Source: Ruania albidiflava DSM 18029
GTDB lineage: Bacteria > Actinomycetota > Actinomycetes > Actinomycetales > Beutenbergiaceae
Assembly (NCBI RefSeq): GCF_000421225.1
Contig: NZ_ATWL01000001.1
Location: 431,634-495,633, forward strand
DNA length: 64,000 nucleotides
Direction of reading: 5' to 3'
The first letter of the stretch is position 1; the number at the start of each line of letters is the position of its first letter. The translations under genes were made by a program, and so were the position numbers. Under the pieces are notes generated by a model. That model was not told where the DNA came from, searched no databases, and saw only the letters and a list, made by a program, of their open reading frames with translations. This document shows, one piece after another, positions 35,902 to 46,545 of this stretch.

Positions 35902-36834
35902 ATGACGATCAGCTATCGCCCGTGGCAGGAGGGGGACGAGGTCGCCGCCCGCGAGCGGTTCGGCGAGCCGGACACCCCGCAGTCGGCTCTGGACCGCCCG
36001 TTGCTCGGTCCGGACGCGCCGGACCCGTGGCGTCGTTGCCTCGTCGCTCTGGACGGTGACCGGGTGGTCGCGGCCGGGGCGGTCAGTGAGGCTCGGCTGC
36101 ATCCCACCCGGCTGTGGCTCTACGTAGAGGTGGCCCCGACCCACCGTCGTCAGGGGATCGCTACGCAGCTGGTGCGCCGCCTACGCCAGGAGGCTGCGCC
36201 GTCCGCGGTGACCGCCCTGCGGTCCCGGTACACCACCGAGAACCCGGCGGCAGCAGCGTTCGCCCGGGCGTTGGGCATGCAGCCGATCCAGCGGACCCGG
36301 ATCGCGCGCATCGAGGCCGGGGGGCTGCCGGAGCCGATGTTCGGTCCAGCCGGGCCGGTGCTGGAGGACCTGGCCACCGGCAGTGTGGAGCTGACGAAGC
36401 TGGTGGCGGCCTACTACGACCGGGTGCATGCTAGCTGGGACCCCGCAGAGATGACCCTGGGCCGGGCACAGGACCTGCTCCTTGCTCCGCAGACCGGTGC
36501 GCACGGAGCGGTGGTGCTGCGCGACCGGGCCGGTGGGCTGGGCGGGTCGGTGCTGGCGTTCGCGATCTCCTATCCGGCGGCGACCGAAGAGGACGATGCG
36601 GCCCCGCGCCGGGACACCGAGCTGCTCCTCGGCTACGACACCGAGCTGGCGCCGGCTCGGGCGCGTGCGGCGGTGCGTCAGCTGCTCGCGATGGTCACTG
36701 CTCGCTACCCGGTGCTGCTGGAGGTGGACGACGCGATGGCACCGGTGTCCGACGTCGTGGACGCTCTGCTCGGTGAGGAGCTCGCGCAGGTGGTCACCGA
36801 GAGCACGCTCGTGGCCCTCGACGAGGGCGCGTAG
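35902..36834 (+). CDS. GNAT-family acetyltransferase, two-domain
   Basis: 310 aa. The N-terminal GNAT domain has RLWLYVEVAPTHRRQGIATQLVRRL, which holds the acetyl-CoA pyrophosphate loop (RRQGIA), and a later ENPAAAAFARALGMQP. The C-terminal half resembles a second, degenerate GNAT fold. ATG at 35902 has GGAGGG directly upstream. The substrate is unknown; candidates are proteins, small amines or antibiotics. It is divergent from ABC-F and lies 27 bp from the convergent DUF59 gene. No operon partner. Confidence 0.85.
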   Translation: MTISYRPWQEGDEVAARERFGEPDTPQSALDRPLLGPDAPDPWRRCLVALDGDRVVAAGAVSEARLHPTRLWLYVEVAPTHRRQGIATQLVRRLRQEAAPSAVTALRSRYTTENPAAAAFARALGMQPIQRTRIARIEAGGLPEPMFGPAGPVLEDLATGSVELTKLVAAYYDRVHASWDPAEMTLGRAQDLLLAPQTGAHGAVVLRDRAGGLGGSVLAFAISYPAATEEDDAAPRRDTELLLGYDTELAPARARAAVRQLLAMVTARYPVLLEVDDAMAPVSDVVDALLGEELAQVVTESTLVALDEGA

Positions 36835-36861
36835 CCGCTCGACGGCGCGCGGCGGGCAGGC

Positions 36862-37200
36862 TCAGACGTTGAAGCCGAGCGCCCGCAGCTGCTCGCGGCC
36901 GTCCTCGGTGATCTTCTCCGGTCCCCACGGCGGCATCCACACCCAGTTGATCCGCAAGCCTGCGGCGATCCCCTCGACCGCCTGGGTGGCCTGGTCCTCG
37001 ATCATGTCGGTGAGCGGGCAGGCTGCCGAGGTGAGAGTCATGTCCACGACGGCGGTGTTGGTCTGGTCGATCGTGACGCCGTAGACCAGGCCGAGGTCGA
37101 CGACGTTGATGCCCAGCTCCGGGTCGATCACGTCCCGGAGGGCTTCCTCCACATCAGCAGCGGTGGGTGCCGCGCTCAGGTCGTTGGTGGTGTCAGTCAT
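36862..37200 (-). CDS. DUF59/MIP18-family metal-sulfur cluster assembly factor (SufT-like)
   Basis: 112 aa. Conserved VIDPELGINVVDLGLVYGV, LTSAACPLTDMIEDQA with the reactive Cys, and the C-terminal WMPPWGPEKITEDGR. Members act in maturation of [4Fe-4S] proteins, delivering clusters made by Suf. It is the last gene of the suf operon, overlapping sufU by 8 bp, which supports that role. The counterpart in Mycobacterium tuberculosis is Rv1466 at the same position. Confidence 0.92.
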   Translation of the reverse strand: MTDTTNDLSAAPTAADVEEALRDVIDPELGINVVDLGLVYGVTIDQTNTAVVDMTLTSAACPLTDMIEDQATQAVEGIAAGLRINWVWMPPWGPEKITEDGREQLRALGFNV

Positions 37201-37695
37201 CGTTGTTCATCCCGTTCTTCTCTTCGGCGGGTGGCGCTTGGGTCAGTGCGTGCGCGAGCGCGTCCCGCAAGGCCATCCAACCGAGCAGGGCGCACTTGAT
37301 CCGGGCCGGATACTGCGCCACACCGGTGAAGGCGGCCGCATCCCCCAGCATCTCATCCTTCGCCGACGACAGCGAGCGGCCGCGGCTGTTCATCAGCTCT
37401 CGGAAGGTCTCGGCGAGCTCGTCGGCCTGGGCCACGCTCACCCCACGGACCAGGTCGGTGAGCACAGAGGCGGACGCCTGCGAGATGGAGCACCCCATCC
37501 CCTCCCAGCTGACCCGCTCCAGGAGAGGAGCGGGGCCGGTGGTGTCCAGGTGCACCCGCAGCCGGATCTCGTCCCCGCAGGTGGGGTTCACCTGGAAGGA
37601 CTCCCCCGCATGTCCGGTGACCAGACCGTAGCCGTGCCGTTCTCGGGCGTGGTCGAGGATCACCTGCTGGTAGAGCTGGGTCATCGCGTCGTTCA

Positions 37696-37696
<1 letters not shown>
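37193..37696 (-). CDS. sufU: SufU, zinc-dependent sulfur-transfer protein
   Basis: 167 aa of the SufU/IscU-like family. It holds a zinc site and accepts persulfide sulfur from SufS. Ligands visible: Cys40 and Asp42 in PTCGDE, Cys69 in GCSISQASA, Cys135 in ARIKCALLGW. In Gram-positive Suf systems SufU is a sulfurtransferase rather than the scaffold. ATG at 37696 shares one base with the sufS stop (TGATG), so it is translationally coupled. The frame reads open further upstream only as a shadow of sufS. Confidence 0.95.
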
Positions 37697-39746
<2,050 letters not shown>

Positions 39747-39775
39747 TCGTTCTCTTTCCTTAGTCTGTGGGTCAG

Positions 39776-40123
39776 TCAGTCTGCGGGGGCGGCCGGGGAG
39801 TCCACGTCCACCAGGATCTTGTCGCCGTCGTAGGTCAGCGGGTAGACCGCGACCGGACGGGTGGCGGGCAGGGACAGCGGCTGGCCGCTGACCAGGTCGA
39901 ACACGCTGCCGTGCAACCAGCACTCCACCGTGTTGCCCTCCACCTCCCCCTCGGAGAGGGAGACCTGCCCGTGCGTGCAGATGTCGTTGATGGCGTGGTA
40001 CTCACCATCCTCGGCCCGTACGAGAGCGACCTCCACCAACGAGCCGTCGGCGGAGTCGAGCTCGAGCCGCAGGGCCTCCCCGGGTTCCAGGTCGTCGCGG
40101 GAGGCAACCAGCTGTGCGGTCAC
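39776..40123 (-). CDS. Rieske-type [2Fe-2S] ferredoxin in the suf operon
   Basis: 115 aa. The Rieske ligands are Cys49 and His51 (CTHG) and Cys68 and His71 (CWLHG). No membrane anchor. It resembles NirD/BphF-type soluble Rieske ferredoxins (bounded by HAINDI and GQPLSLP). It may supply electrons for Fe-S assembly or for a partner elsewhere. GTG at 40123 overlaps the sufD stop by 4 bp (GTGA). A Rieske gene between sufD and sufC occurs in several actinobacteria. Confidence 0.92.
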   Translation of the reverse strand: MTAQLVASRDDLEPGEALRLELDSADGSLVEVALVRAEDGEYHAINDICTHGQVSLSEGEVEGNTVECWLHGSVFDLVSGQPLSLPATRPVAVYPLTYDGDKILVDVDSPAAPAD

Positions 40124-41403
40124 TTCGACGCACCTGGTTCAGCAGCCTCGATCGCGTCGATGACGGCCTGCTCGTCCTCGTTCTCGTCGTAGGCGCCGGT
40201 CAGGTGTCCGAGCACAGTGTCCAGCTCGGCGTCGATCGCAGCCAGCAGCCGCTCCTCGACCGAGGCGACGCCGATCTTGGTGATCATCTCGGCGAAGAAG
40301 CCGCGCACCACCAACCGCCGGGCGGCGGCTTCCGGGATACCCCGCGAGCGCAGGTAGAACAGCTGCTCGTCGTCGAACCGGCCGGTGGCCGAGGCGTGCC
40401 CGGCCCCCTCGATCTCACCGGTCTCGATCTCCAGGTTCGGTACCGAGTCGGCGCGAGCACCGTCGGTGAGCACCAGGTTGCGGTTCAGCTCGTAGGTGTC
40501 GGTGCCCTCGGCCTCCTTGCGGATCAGCACGTCACCGATCCACACGATGTGCGCCTCGTCGCCCTGCAGCGCACCCTTGTAGGTGACGCGGGAGATGCAG
40601 TTGGGCACGGCGTGGTCCACGAACAACCGGTGCTCCTGGTGCTGGCCCGCATCGGCGAAGTACAGCCCGTCCATCTCCACGTCCCCGCCGGTGGCGGTGA
40701 ACGCAGACTCCGGGGTGAGCCTCACCACGTCACCACCGAGAGTGACGACCACGTGCCGCAACGTGGCGTCCCGGCCGATGGCGGCCCGGTGGCTGGAGGC
40801 GTGCACAGCACCGTCCTCCCAGTCCTGCACGGACACCACTCGCAGGTGTGCGCCGTCCCCGACGTGGATCTCCACGGTCTGGGTGAGCGCGGCCTGGCCA
40901 CGGTGGTCGAGCACCACGACTGCTTCGGACTGCTCCTCGGCGACGATGCTCACGTGCTGGGCGGCCGGGGTGGAGTCGCTGCCGGTGATCGTCACCAGCG
41001 TCTCCTTGCTGGCCGCATGCTGACGCGGGATCGTGACCACGAGCGCCTCGGTGAAGGACTCCCAGGCGATCGCAGCGAGCCGGTCGCCGGGCGCACCCGC
41101 GGTACCGAGACGTTCGTCCTCACGGCCGACGTGCTCGACCCGCACCTGCTCATCCGCCTCGACCTGCACCTGCGGTCCGGCACCGGTGAGCACCCCCGAC
41201 ATCAGCGGGGCCAGACGGTTCATCGGGGAGAACCGCCAGTCCTCCTCCCGGCCGGTCGGCGGGGGGAAGTCCGCCAGGGCGAAGGAGGTCGCGCGGTCCC
41301 CGCGGGAGGCCTCCGGCACCACGCCGTGGCTGTGCGCGCCGTCGGCGGCCGCCTGGGAGTGGTCCGTGCTCAGTGAGGTGTTCTCAGTTGTGGTGGTCGA
41401 CAT
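40120..41403 (-). CDS. sufD: SufD, Fe-S assembly scaffold subunit
   Basis: 427 aa beta-helix SufBD family protein. The conserved C-terminal segment has EGAGHASATGRFDDEQLFYLRSRGIPEAAARRLVVRGFF. With SufB and SufC it forms the SufBC2D scaffold, where clusters are built. ATG at 41403 overlaps the sufB stop by one base. The N-terminus is Ser/Thr-rich, common in actinobacterial SufD. Second gene after sufB. Confidence 0.95.
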   Translation of the reverse strand: MSTTTTENTSLSTDHSQAAADGAHSHGVVPEASRGDRATSFALADFPPPTGREEDWRFSPMNRLAPLMSGVLTGAGPQVQVEADEQVRVEHVGREDERLGTAGAPGDRLAAIAWESFTEALVVTIPRQHAASKETLVTITGSDSTPAAQHVSIVAEEQSEAVVVLDHRGQAALTQTVEIHVGDGAHLRVVSVQDWEDGAVHASSHRAAIGRDATLRHVVVTLGGDVVRLTPESAFTATGGDVEMDGLYFADAGQHQEHRLFVDHAVPNCISRVTYKGALQGDEAHIVWIGDVLIRKEAEGTDTYELNRNLVLTDGARADSVPNLEIETGEIEGAGHASATGRFDDEQLFYLRSRGIPEAAARRLVVRGFFAEMITKIGVASVEERLLAAIDAELDTVLGHLTGAYDENEDEQAVIDAIEAAEPGASK

Positions 41404-42854
41404 CAGCCGACGGCCCCTTCCATCTGCAGTTCGATGAGCCGGTTGAGCTCAAGTGCGTATTCCATCGGCAGCTCCCGTGCGATCGGCTCCACGAAACCAC
41501 GCACGATCATCGCCATCGCCTCGCTCTCCTCCAGGCCGCGAGACATCAGGTAGAACAGCTGGGCCTCGCTCACCTTGGAGACGGTGGCCTCGTGACCCAT
41601 CTCCACGTCGTCCTCACGGACGTCCACGTACGGATAGGTGTCCGACCGGGAGATCTGGTCGACCAGCAGGGCGTCGCACAGCACGTTGGACTTGGAGTGC
41701 GCGGCGCCGTCGAGCACCTGCACCAGTCCACGGTAGGAGGATCGCCCACCGCCGCGGGCCACCGACTTGGACACGATCGAGGAGGAGGTGTGCGGGGCCA
41801 TGTGCACCATCTTCGAGCCGGTGTCCTGGTGCTGGTCAGCACCGGCGAACGCGATGGACAGCGTCTCCCCGCGCGCGTGCTCGCCCATCAGGTACACCGC
41901 CGGGTACTTCATCGTCACCTTGGAGCCGATGTTCCCGTCGATCCACTCCATGTTGCCACCCTCGGCGACGGTGGCGCGCTTGGTGACGAGGTTGTAGACG
42001 TTGTTGGACCAGTTCTGGATCGTGGTGTACCGCACCCGGGCGTCCTTCTTCACCACGATCTCCACGACGGCGGAGTGCAGCGAGTCCGAGGAGTAGATCG
42101 GGGCGGTGCAGCCCTCCACGTAGTGCACGTAGGAACCCTCGTCAGCGATGATCAGCGTCCGCTCGAACTGGCCCATGTTCTCCGTGTTGATCCGGAAGTA
42201 GGCCTGCAGCGGGATCTCCACGTGCACACCCGGCGGCACGTACACGAACGACCCACCGGACCACACCGCAGTGTTCAGCGAGGCGAACTTGTTGTCGCCG
42301 GCCGGGATCACGGTGCCGAAGTACTCCTCGAAGAACTCCGGGTGCTCACGCAGCGCGGTGTCGGTGTCCAGGAACAGCACACCCTGACGCTCGAGCTCGT
42401 CGTTGATCTGGTGGTAGACGACCTCGGACTCGTACTGCGCAGCCACACCGGCCACCAGCCGCTGCTTCTCCGCCTCCGGGATGCCGAGCCGGTCGTAGGT
42501 GGTCTTGATCTCCTCGGGCAGGTCGTCCCAGCTCTGTGCCTGCTTCTCCGTGGAGCGCACGAAGTACTTGATGTTGTCGAAGTCGATCCCGGACAGGTCG
42601 GCACCCCAGTGCGGCATCGGCTTCTTCTCGAACAGCCGCAGCGCCTTCAGCCGGTTCTTGCGCATCCAGTCGGACTCGTCCTTCAGGTCCGAGATGTTGT
42701 TCACCACGTCCGCGGACAAGCCGCGCTGGGCGTTCGCTCCCGCGTCGTCGGCGTCGTGCCAGCCGTAGCCGTAGTTGCCCAGCGACGCGATGGTCTCTTC
42801 CTGCGTCATCGGCTCCTGGCCGGTCTGAGTGGTGGGTGTCGTCTCTGTGGTCAT
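41403..42854 (-). CDS. sufB: SufB, Fe-S assembly scaffold subunit
   Basis: 483 aa. Strong family matches: [64 protein letters not shown], and the C-terminal [12 protein letters not shown] with the conserved assembly Cys. [19 protein letters not shown] ends the core. No intein is present, unlike the mycobacterial SufB. It lies 9 bp after sufR and is first of the structural suf genes. Confidence 0.97.
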   Translation of the reverse strand: MTTETTPTTQTGQEPMTQEETIASLGNYGYGWHDADDAGANAQRGLSADVVNNISDLKDESDWMRKNRLKALRLFEKKPMPHWGADLSGIDFDNIKYFVRSTEKQAQSWDDLPEEIKTTYDRLGIPEAEKQRLVAGVAAQYESEVVYHQINDELERQGVLFLDTDTALREHPEFFEEYFGTVIPAGDNKFASLNTAVWSGGSFVYVPPGVHVEIPLQAYFRINTENMGQFERTLIIADEGSYVHYVEGCTAPIYSSDSLHSAVVEIVVKKDARVRYTTIQNWSNNVYNLVTKRATVAEGGNMEWIDGNIGSKVTMKYPAVYLMGEHARGETLSIAFAGADQHQDTGSKMVHMAPHTSSSIVSKSVARGGGRSSYRGLVQVLDGAAHSKSNVLCDALLVDQISRSDTYPYVDVREDDVEMGHEATVSKVSEAQLFYLMSRGLEESEAMAMIVRGFVEPIARELPMEYALELNRLIELQMEGAVG

Positions 42855-42863
42855 CGGGTCGCT

Positions 42864-43544
42864 CTATTCCTTTCCCCGGGTGGGGATCGTCACCGGGATG
42901 TGGGTGGTGCAGACGTGCTCGCCACCGGCGAGGGTGGCCAGACGCTGGACGTGCACGCCGAGCAGGTCGGCGAAGGCTCGGGTCTCTGCCTCGCAGAGCT
43001 GGGGGAACTGCGCGGCAACCTGCTGCACCGGGCAGTGCCCTTGGCACAGCTGGACGGCGAATCCGCCCAGCGGCCTGGAGCTTGCAGCGTAGCCGTCCTC
43101 GCTGAGGGCATCGGACAGGGCCGCTGCCCGTGCGTGCAGGTCCTCGCCGGCAGCATCGACGCGCGCCTGGTAGCGGCGTCTCATCTCCGTGGCCCGCTCC
43201 TCAGCGAAGGCTTCCACCGCCTCCGGACCGACTCGCTCACCGAGCCGCGCCAGGGCTCGGACGGCCATCTCCGCATAGGCGGCGCCCGCCTGCGGGTGGG
43301 CAGCGAGAGTGGCGATGTACCGCTTGGCCGGACGGCCACGGCCGCGTGGCACCGCCGCAGACTCCTCGCGCACAGTCACCTGTCCGGTGCGTTCCAGCGC
43401 CGCCAGGTGGCGGCGGATCGCTGCGGACGTCAGCTCCAGCTCGTTGGCCAGCTCGGCGGCAGTGACCGGGCCGAGCTCGATGATCAGGCTGCGCACGCGC
43501 TCCCGAGTGGTGGCCTCGGCGTCATCGACCGGTACGGACGTCAC
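42864..43544 (-). CDS. sufR: SufR Fe-S-sensing transcriptional repressor
   Basis: 226 aa. The N-terminal winged HTH reads TAAELANELELTSAAIRRHLAALERTGQV, with GRGRPAKRY in the wing. The C-terminal cluster-binding region has Cys167, Cys171 and Cys184 (C-x3-C-x12-C) and Cys212. Holo-SufR with its cluster represses suf; loss of the cluster derepresses it. GTG at 43544 has an excellent GGAGGTGA upstream. It leads the operon, so it autoregulates. A consensus SufR site lies 51 bp upstream of the start. Confidence 0.95.
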   Translation of the reverse strand: MTSVPVDDAEATTRERVRSLIIELGPVTAAELANELELTSAAIRRHLAALERTGQVTVREESAAVPRGRGRPAKRYIATLAAHPQAGAAYAEMAVRALARLGERVGPEAVEAFAEERATEMRRRYQARVDAAGEDLHARAAALSDALSEDGYAASSRPLGGFAVQLCQGHCPVQQVAAQFPQLCEAETRAFADLLGVHVQRLATLAGGEHVCTTHIPVTIPTRGKE

Positions 43545-43594
43545 GCTCTCACCTCCTCACGAACGCGACCGCTGACCAGCGGCCACGAATTACT

Positions 43595-43608
43595 CAACAT
43601 TCTCGTTG
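43595..43608. promoter_or_regulatory. SufR operator CAAC-N6-GTTG
   Basis: The sequence CAAC-ATTCTC-GTTG sits between the divergent sufR and exporter genes, 51 bp from the sufR start. It is an exact match to the CAAC-N6-GTTG element defined for SufR in cyanobacteria. On the minus strand a TTGGAC box overlaps its upstream edge and TAATTC follows it, so SufR bound here would block the suf promoter. The promoter boxes are my inference. Confidence 0.75.
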
Positions 43609-43643
43609 TCCAAATGAGGATCTGCAAGGAAGGCGACCCTTAC

Positions 43644-43663
43644 AAGTGAGGAACCTCTCACTT
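43644..43663. promoter_or_regulatory. Second dyad in the sufR / exporter divergent region
   Basis: Perfect 7-base arms AAGTGAG (43644-43650) and CTCACTT (43657-43663) with a 6-base spacer, 86 bp before the exporter ATPase start. It differs from the SufR site. It could be the operator for the rightward exporter-ctaA transcript or a small hairpin. Nothing else identifiable lies in this 204-bp gap. Confidence 0.35.
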
Positions 43664-43748
43664 CGAGGGCGCCCGCGTGGGCGGCACCCGGCGCCCCCGC
43701 CCGGTGCGCAGCCGACTCCCCCGGTGGGGTTTCGCATACCCTGCAGCC

Positions 43749-44648
43749 GTGACCTTCTGTGTGGAGCTGACCGGCGTGCACAAGGCCTTCGGGGCCACCC
43801 GCGCCCTGGACGGGCTTTCCCTGACCGCCGAGCAGGGCCAGATCACCGCCGTGCTGGGACCGAACGGCGCCGGGAAGTCCACCGCGATGGCGATCTGCGA
43901 AGGCCTGCACCGTGCCGACTCCGGCACCGTCCGGGTGCTCGGACTGGATCCCGCCACGTCCGCCGCACTGCTGCGCCCCCGGGTCGGGGTGATGATCCAA
44001 GACGGCGGCCTGCCGGTGATGGCCCGGGCTGAGGAGCTGCTGCACCACGTGTCCCGGATGTATGCCCGCCCCCGGGACGTCGGCGAGCTGGTGGACACTC
44101 TGGGCCTGGCACCGTTCGCACGGACATCGGTGCGGCGCCTGTCCGGCGGGCAGCGACAACGGTTGGCGCTCGCCATCGCGCTCGTGGGGTGCCCGGACCT
44201 GGTGTTCTTGGACGAACCCAGCGCCGGTCTGGACCCGCAGGCGCGGCTGGCAGTGTGGGCGATGGTCGAACAGCTGCGCACCGACGGGGTGAGCGTGCTG
44301 CTGACCACCCACCTGATGGACGAGGCCGCCCGGCTCGCTGACCACGTGGTGATCATCGATCACGGTCAGGTGATCGCCCAGGGCACTGTCGCTGGGCTCA
44401 CCGGAGCTACCGGTGACGGCGCAGCCCACCTGGGCAGCAGGCCGCGCCCGGACCGAGGGGCACCCGCGGGTGCCCCGGGAACCATGCACCTGACCGGGAC
44501 GTTCACACCTGAGGTGATCTCCGCCGTCGAGCACCTCGCCCGGACCCACCAGCTGCAGGTACGCACGGACCCCACGGGCGCGCCACCTGCACCGGAGCGC
44601 ACCCTGGAGGACGTGTTCCTCGAGCTGACCGGACGGAGCCTGCGATGA
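43749..44648 (+). CDS. ABC-2 type exporter, ATPase subunit (linked to haem A synthase)
   Basis: 299 aa. Walker A LGPNGAGKSTAM, signature RLSGGQRQRLALA, Walker B LVFLDEPSAGLDPQ, switch His TTHLMDEA. The C-terminal part resembles drug- or haem-export ATPases of the CcmA/DrrA type. GTG at 43749 gives the best start. Overlaps the permease start by 4 bp. In Mycobacterium tuberculosis the equivalent pair (Rv1458c-Rv1457c) runs divergent from sufR toward COX15. That suggests haem, haem-precursor or respiratory roles, by inference from context only. Confidence 0.9.
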   Translation: MTFCVELTGVHKAFGATRALDGLSLTAEQGQITAVLGPNGAGKSTAMAICEGLHRADSGTVRVLGLDPATSAALLRPRVGVMIQDGGLPVMARAEELLHHVSRMYARPRDVGELVDTLGLAPFARTSVRRLSGGQRQRLALAIALVGCPDLVFLDEPSAGLDPQARLAVWAMVEQLRTDGVSVLLTTHLMDEAARLADHVVIIDHGQVIAQGTVAGLTGATGDGAAHLGSRPRPDRGAPAGAPGTMHLTGTFTPEVISAVEHLARTHQLQVRTDPTGAPPAPERTLEDVFLELTGRSLR

Positions 44649-45388
44649 CCGAGCATGCCGGGGCCAGCCCCTGGGTCGTCCGGGTGCTCTCCCACGCCGG
44701 GTTCGAGATGCGCAACCTGCTGCGCAACGGTGAACAGCTGCTGCTCACCGTGATCCTGCCGGCGATCGTGCTGGTGGTGCTGGTGCGCACCGACCTGGTC
44801 CGCCTCGACGTCGGCGGGCAGGACCCGGTGCAGGTGGCCGCGCCTGGGGTGCTGGCCCTGGCGATCATGTCCACCGCGTTCACCTCGAACGCGATCGCCA
44901 CCGGCTTCGACCGGCGAGCCGGGGCGTTGCAGCTGCTGGCCACCACTCCCCTGGGCCGCAGCGGTCTGCTCGGCGGCAAGGTGGTAGGGGTCTTCGCCGT
45001 GGAGCTGGTGCAGATCGCACTGCTCGGGACGTTGGCCGTGGCGCTCGGCTGGCGCCCCGCGCTCAGCGGACTCCCAGTCGCCATCGGCGCTGTGCTGCTC
45101 GGCACGGCGGCGTTCACCGCACTGGCGTTGCTGATCGCCGGCACGCTCCGGGCCGAGGCAGTGCTCGCCGGGGCGAACCTGCTCTGGCTGCTGCTGGTGG
45201 TCGGCGGTGGTGTGGTGTTCCCGGCCAGCGGGGTGCTCACCTCTCTGCCGTCCGCCGCGCTCGGTGACGCGCTGCGGGCGAGCCTCGGTGGGACCGGTGC
45301 GGGGACCGGCCTGCTCGAGCTGGTCCTGCTCGCGGTCTGGACGGTGCTGCTCGGTGGCGCGACCGTGCGCTGGTTCCGCTGGCACTGA
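44645..45388 (+). CDS. ABC-2 type exporter, permease subunit
   Basis: 247 aa integral membrane protein with about six hydrophobic helices (LLLTVILPAIVLVVLV, VLALAIMSTAFTSNAIATGFD, VELVQIALLGTLAVALGW and others). FDRRAGALQLLATTPLGRSGLL is the typical ABC-2 cytosolic loop. The ATG overlaps the ATPase stop by 4 bp. It ends 263 bp before metQ; that gap has strong hairpins and no gene. Confidence 0.88.
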   Translation: MTEHAGASPWVVRVLSHAGFEMRNLLRNGEQLLLTVILPAIVLVVLVRTDLVRLDVGGQDPVQVAAPGVLALAIMSTAFTSNAIATGFDRRAGALQLLATTPLGRSGLLGGKVVGVFAVELVQIALLGTLAVALGWRPALSGLPVAIGAVLLGTAAFTALALLIAGTLRAEAVLAGANLLWLLLVVGGGVVFPASGVLTSLPSAALGDALRASLGGTGAGTGLLELVLLAVWTVLLGGATVRWFRWH

Positions 45389-45494
45389 GCTGGACCGGCC
45401 GTCACCGTCCGGCTGCTCCATCGGTGGCGTGCGACCGGACCACGGCCAGGCTCCGCACCGCTGGCGTCCACGTCCTGAGACAGGCGGGACGGTG

Positions 45495-45576
45495 CTGGCC
45501 CGGGTCCACGGTCCTGGGCCAGGATCGTCCCCGGCCCGGACACCCCGGGCAGCGCGACCGGCGGCGTCCGGTCGCG
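45495..45576 (+). promoter_or_regulatory. Structured GC-rich leader upstream of metQ (unassigned)
   Basis: The 263-bp gap 45389-45651 contains two strong hairpins: CTGGCCC (45495-45501) with GGGCCAG (45516-45522), and CGCGACCGG (45553-45561) with CCGGTCGCG (45568-45576), a 9-bp stem with a 6-base loop. A shorter GGTGG/CCACC hairpin follows before the AGGAG of metQ. I could not match it to the conserved cores of SAM-I or SAM-IV riboswitches, so it is reported only as a possible regulatory leader. Confidence 0.3.
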
Positions 45577-45651
45577 GCAGTCTCGTTGCCACCGACGGCG
45601 CGCGGTGGCGACCCACCGACGCGGGCGGTGGCCGCACACCTCAGGAGAACT

Positions 45652-46545
45652 ATGTCTGCACGCACTCCCGCCCTGCTCGCTGTCGCCACCGCAGCCACGC
45701 TGGCGATGTCGGCCTGCTCCTCTGCGGACGGCAGCGCCGCGGACCTGGGCAGCGAGTCCCACCCGGTACGGCTGGGGGTGGTGGGCGCCAGCGAACCGTA
45801 CTGGGACGTCTATGCCGAGGCGGTCGAGGACGCCGGCATCGCCTTGGAGATCGTCGACTTCACCGACTACAACCAACCCAACCCGGCAGTCAGCGAGGGT
45901 GAGCTGGACCTGAACCAGTTCCAGCACATCATCTACCTGGCGAACTACAACGTGCAGGCCGGGGACGACCTGGTGCCGATCGGCTCCACCGCGATCTACC
46001 CGCTCGGGCTGTACTCCACCCAGTACGAGAGCGTCGAGGACATCCCGGACGGTGCGCAGGTGGCCGTGCCGAACGACACCACCAACCAGGCGCGCGGGCT
46101 GCTCGTGCTGCAGTCAGCAGGGTTGATCACGCTCGAGGGAGGTGGCAGCCCATCCTCCACCGTCGAGGATGTCCTGTCCGAGGAGTCCCGGGTGGAGGTG
46201 CTCGCGCTGGATGCGGCAGTGACCGCCACCTCGCTGCCGGACGTGGCCGCGGCGATCATCAACAACGACTTCATCACCGACGCCGGGCTCACCGAGGAGG
46301 ACGCGATCGCTCAGGACGACCCGTCCGACCCGTCCGCGTTCCCCTACATCAACATCTTCGCGACCACCGCGGAGAACGCCGACAACGAGCTGTTGGCCGA
46401 GCTGGTGGAGATCTACCAGACCACGACCGCTGTGACCGACGGGGTGGTCGAGGCCTCCGGCGGCACCGCGGTGCTCACCCAGACCCCGGTCGAGGACCTG
46501 GTCGCCAGCCTGGCCGAGGTCCAGTCCGACCTCGAGGTGGAGTAG
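45652..46545 (+). CDS. metQ: MetQ-like methionine-binding lipoprotein
   Basis: 297 aa. A lipoprotein signal ends MSAC at about residue 22. The mature protein matches the NlpA/MetQ family: LGVVGASEPYWDV, the ligand-site EGELDLNQFQHIIYL, and VAVPNDTTNQARGLLVLQSAGLI. It captures methionine outside the cell for MetNI. AGGAG precedes the ATG. First gene of metQ-N-I, followed directly by metN (stop TAG then GTG). Confidence 0.93.
   Translation: MSARTPALLAVATAATLAMSACSSADGSAADLGSESHPVRLGVVGASEPYWDVYAEAVEDAGIALEIVDFTDYNQPNPAVSEGELDLNQFQHIIYLANYNVQAGDDLVPIGSTAIYPLGLYSTQYESVEDIPDGAQVAVPNDTTNQARGLLVLQSAGLITLEGGGSPSSTVEDVLSEESRVEVLALDAAVTATSLPDVAAAIINNDFITDAGLTEEDAIAQDDPSDPSAFPYINIFATTAENADNELLAELVEIYQTTTAVTDGVVEASGGTAVLTQTPVEDLVASLAEVQSDLEVE

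Noticed and set aside
45389..45651. SAM-I or SAM-IV riboswitch before metQ
   Set aside because: A GGCGGGACGGTGCTGGCCC stretch faintly recalls the S-box core, but the following GAA/CCGGCAACC elements are missing. Kept only as an unassigned leader.
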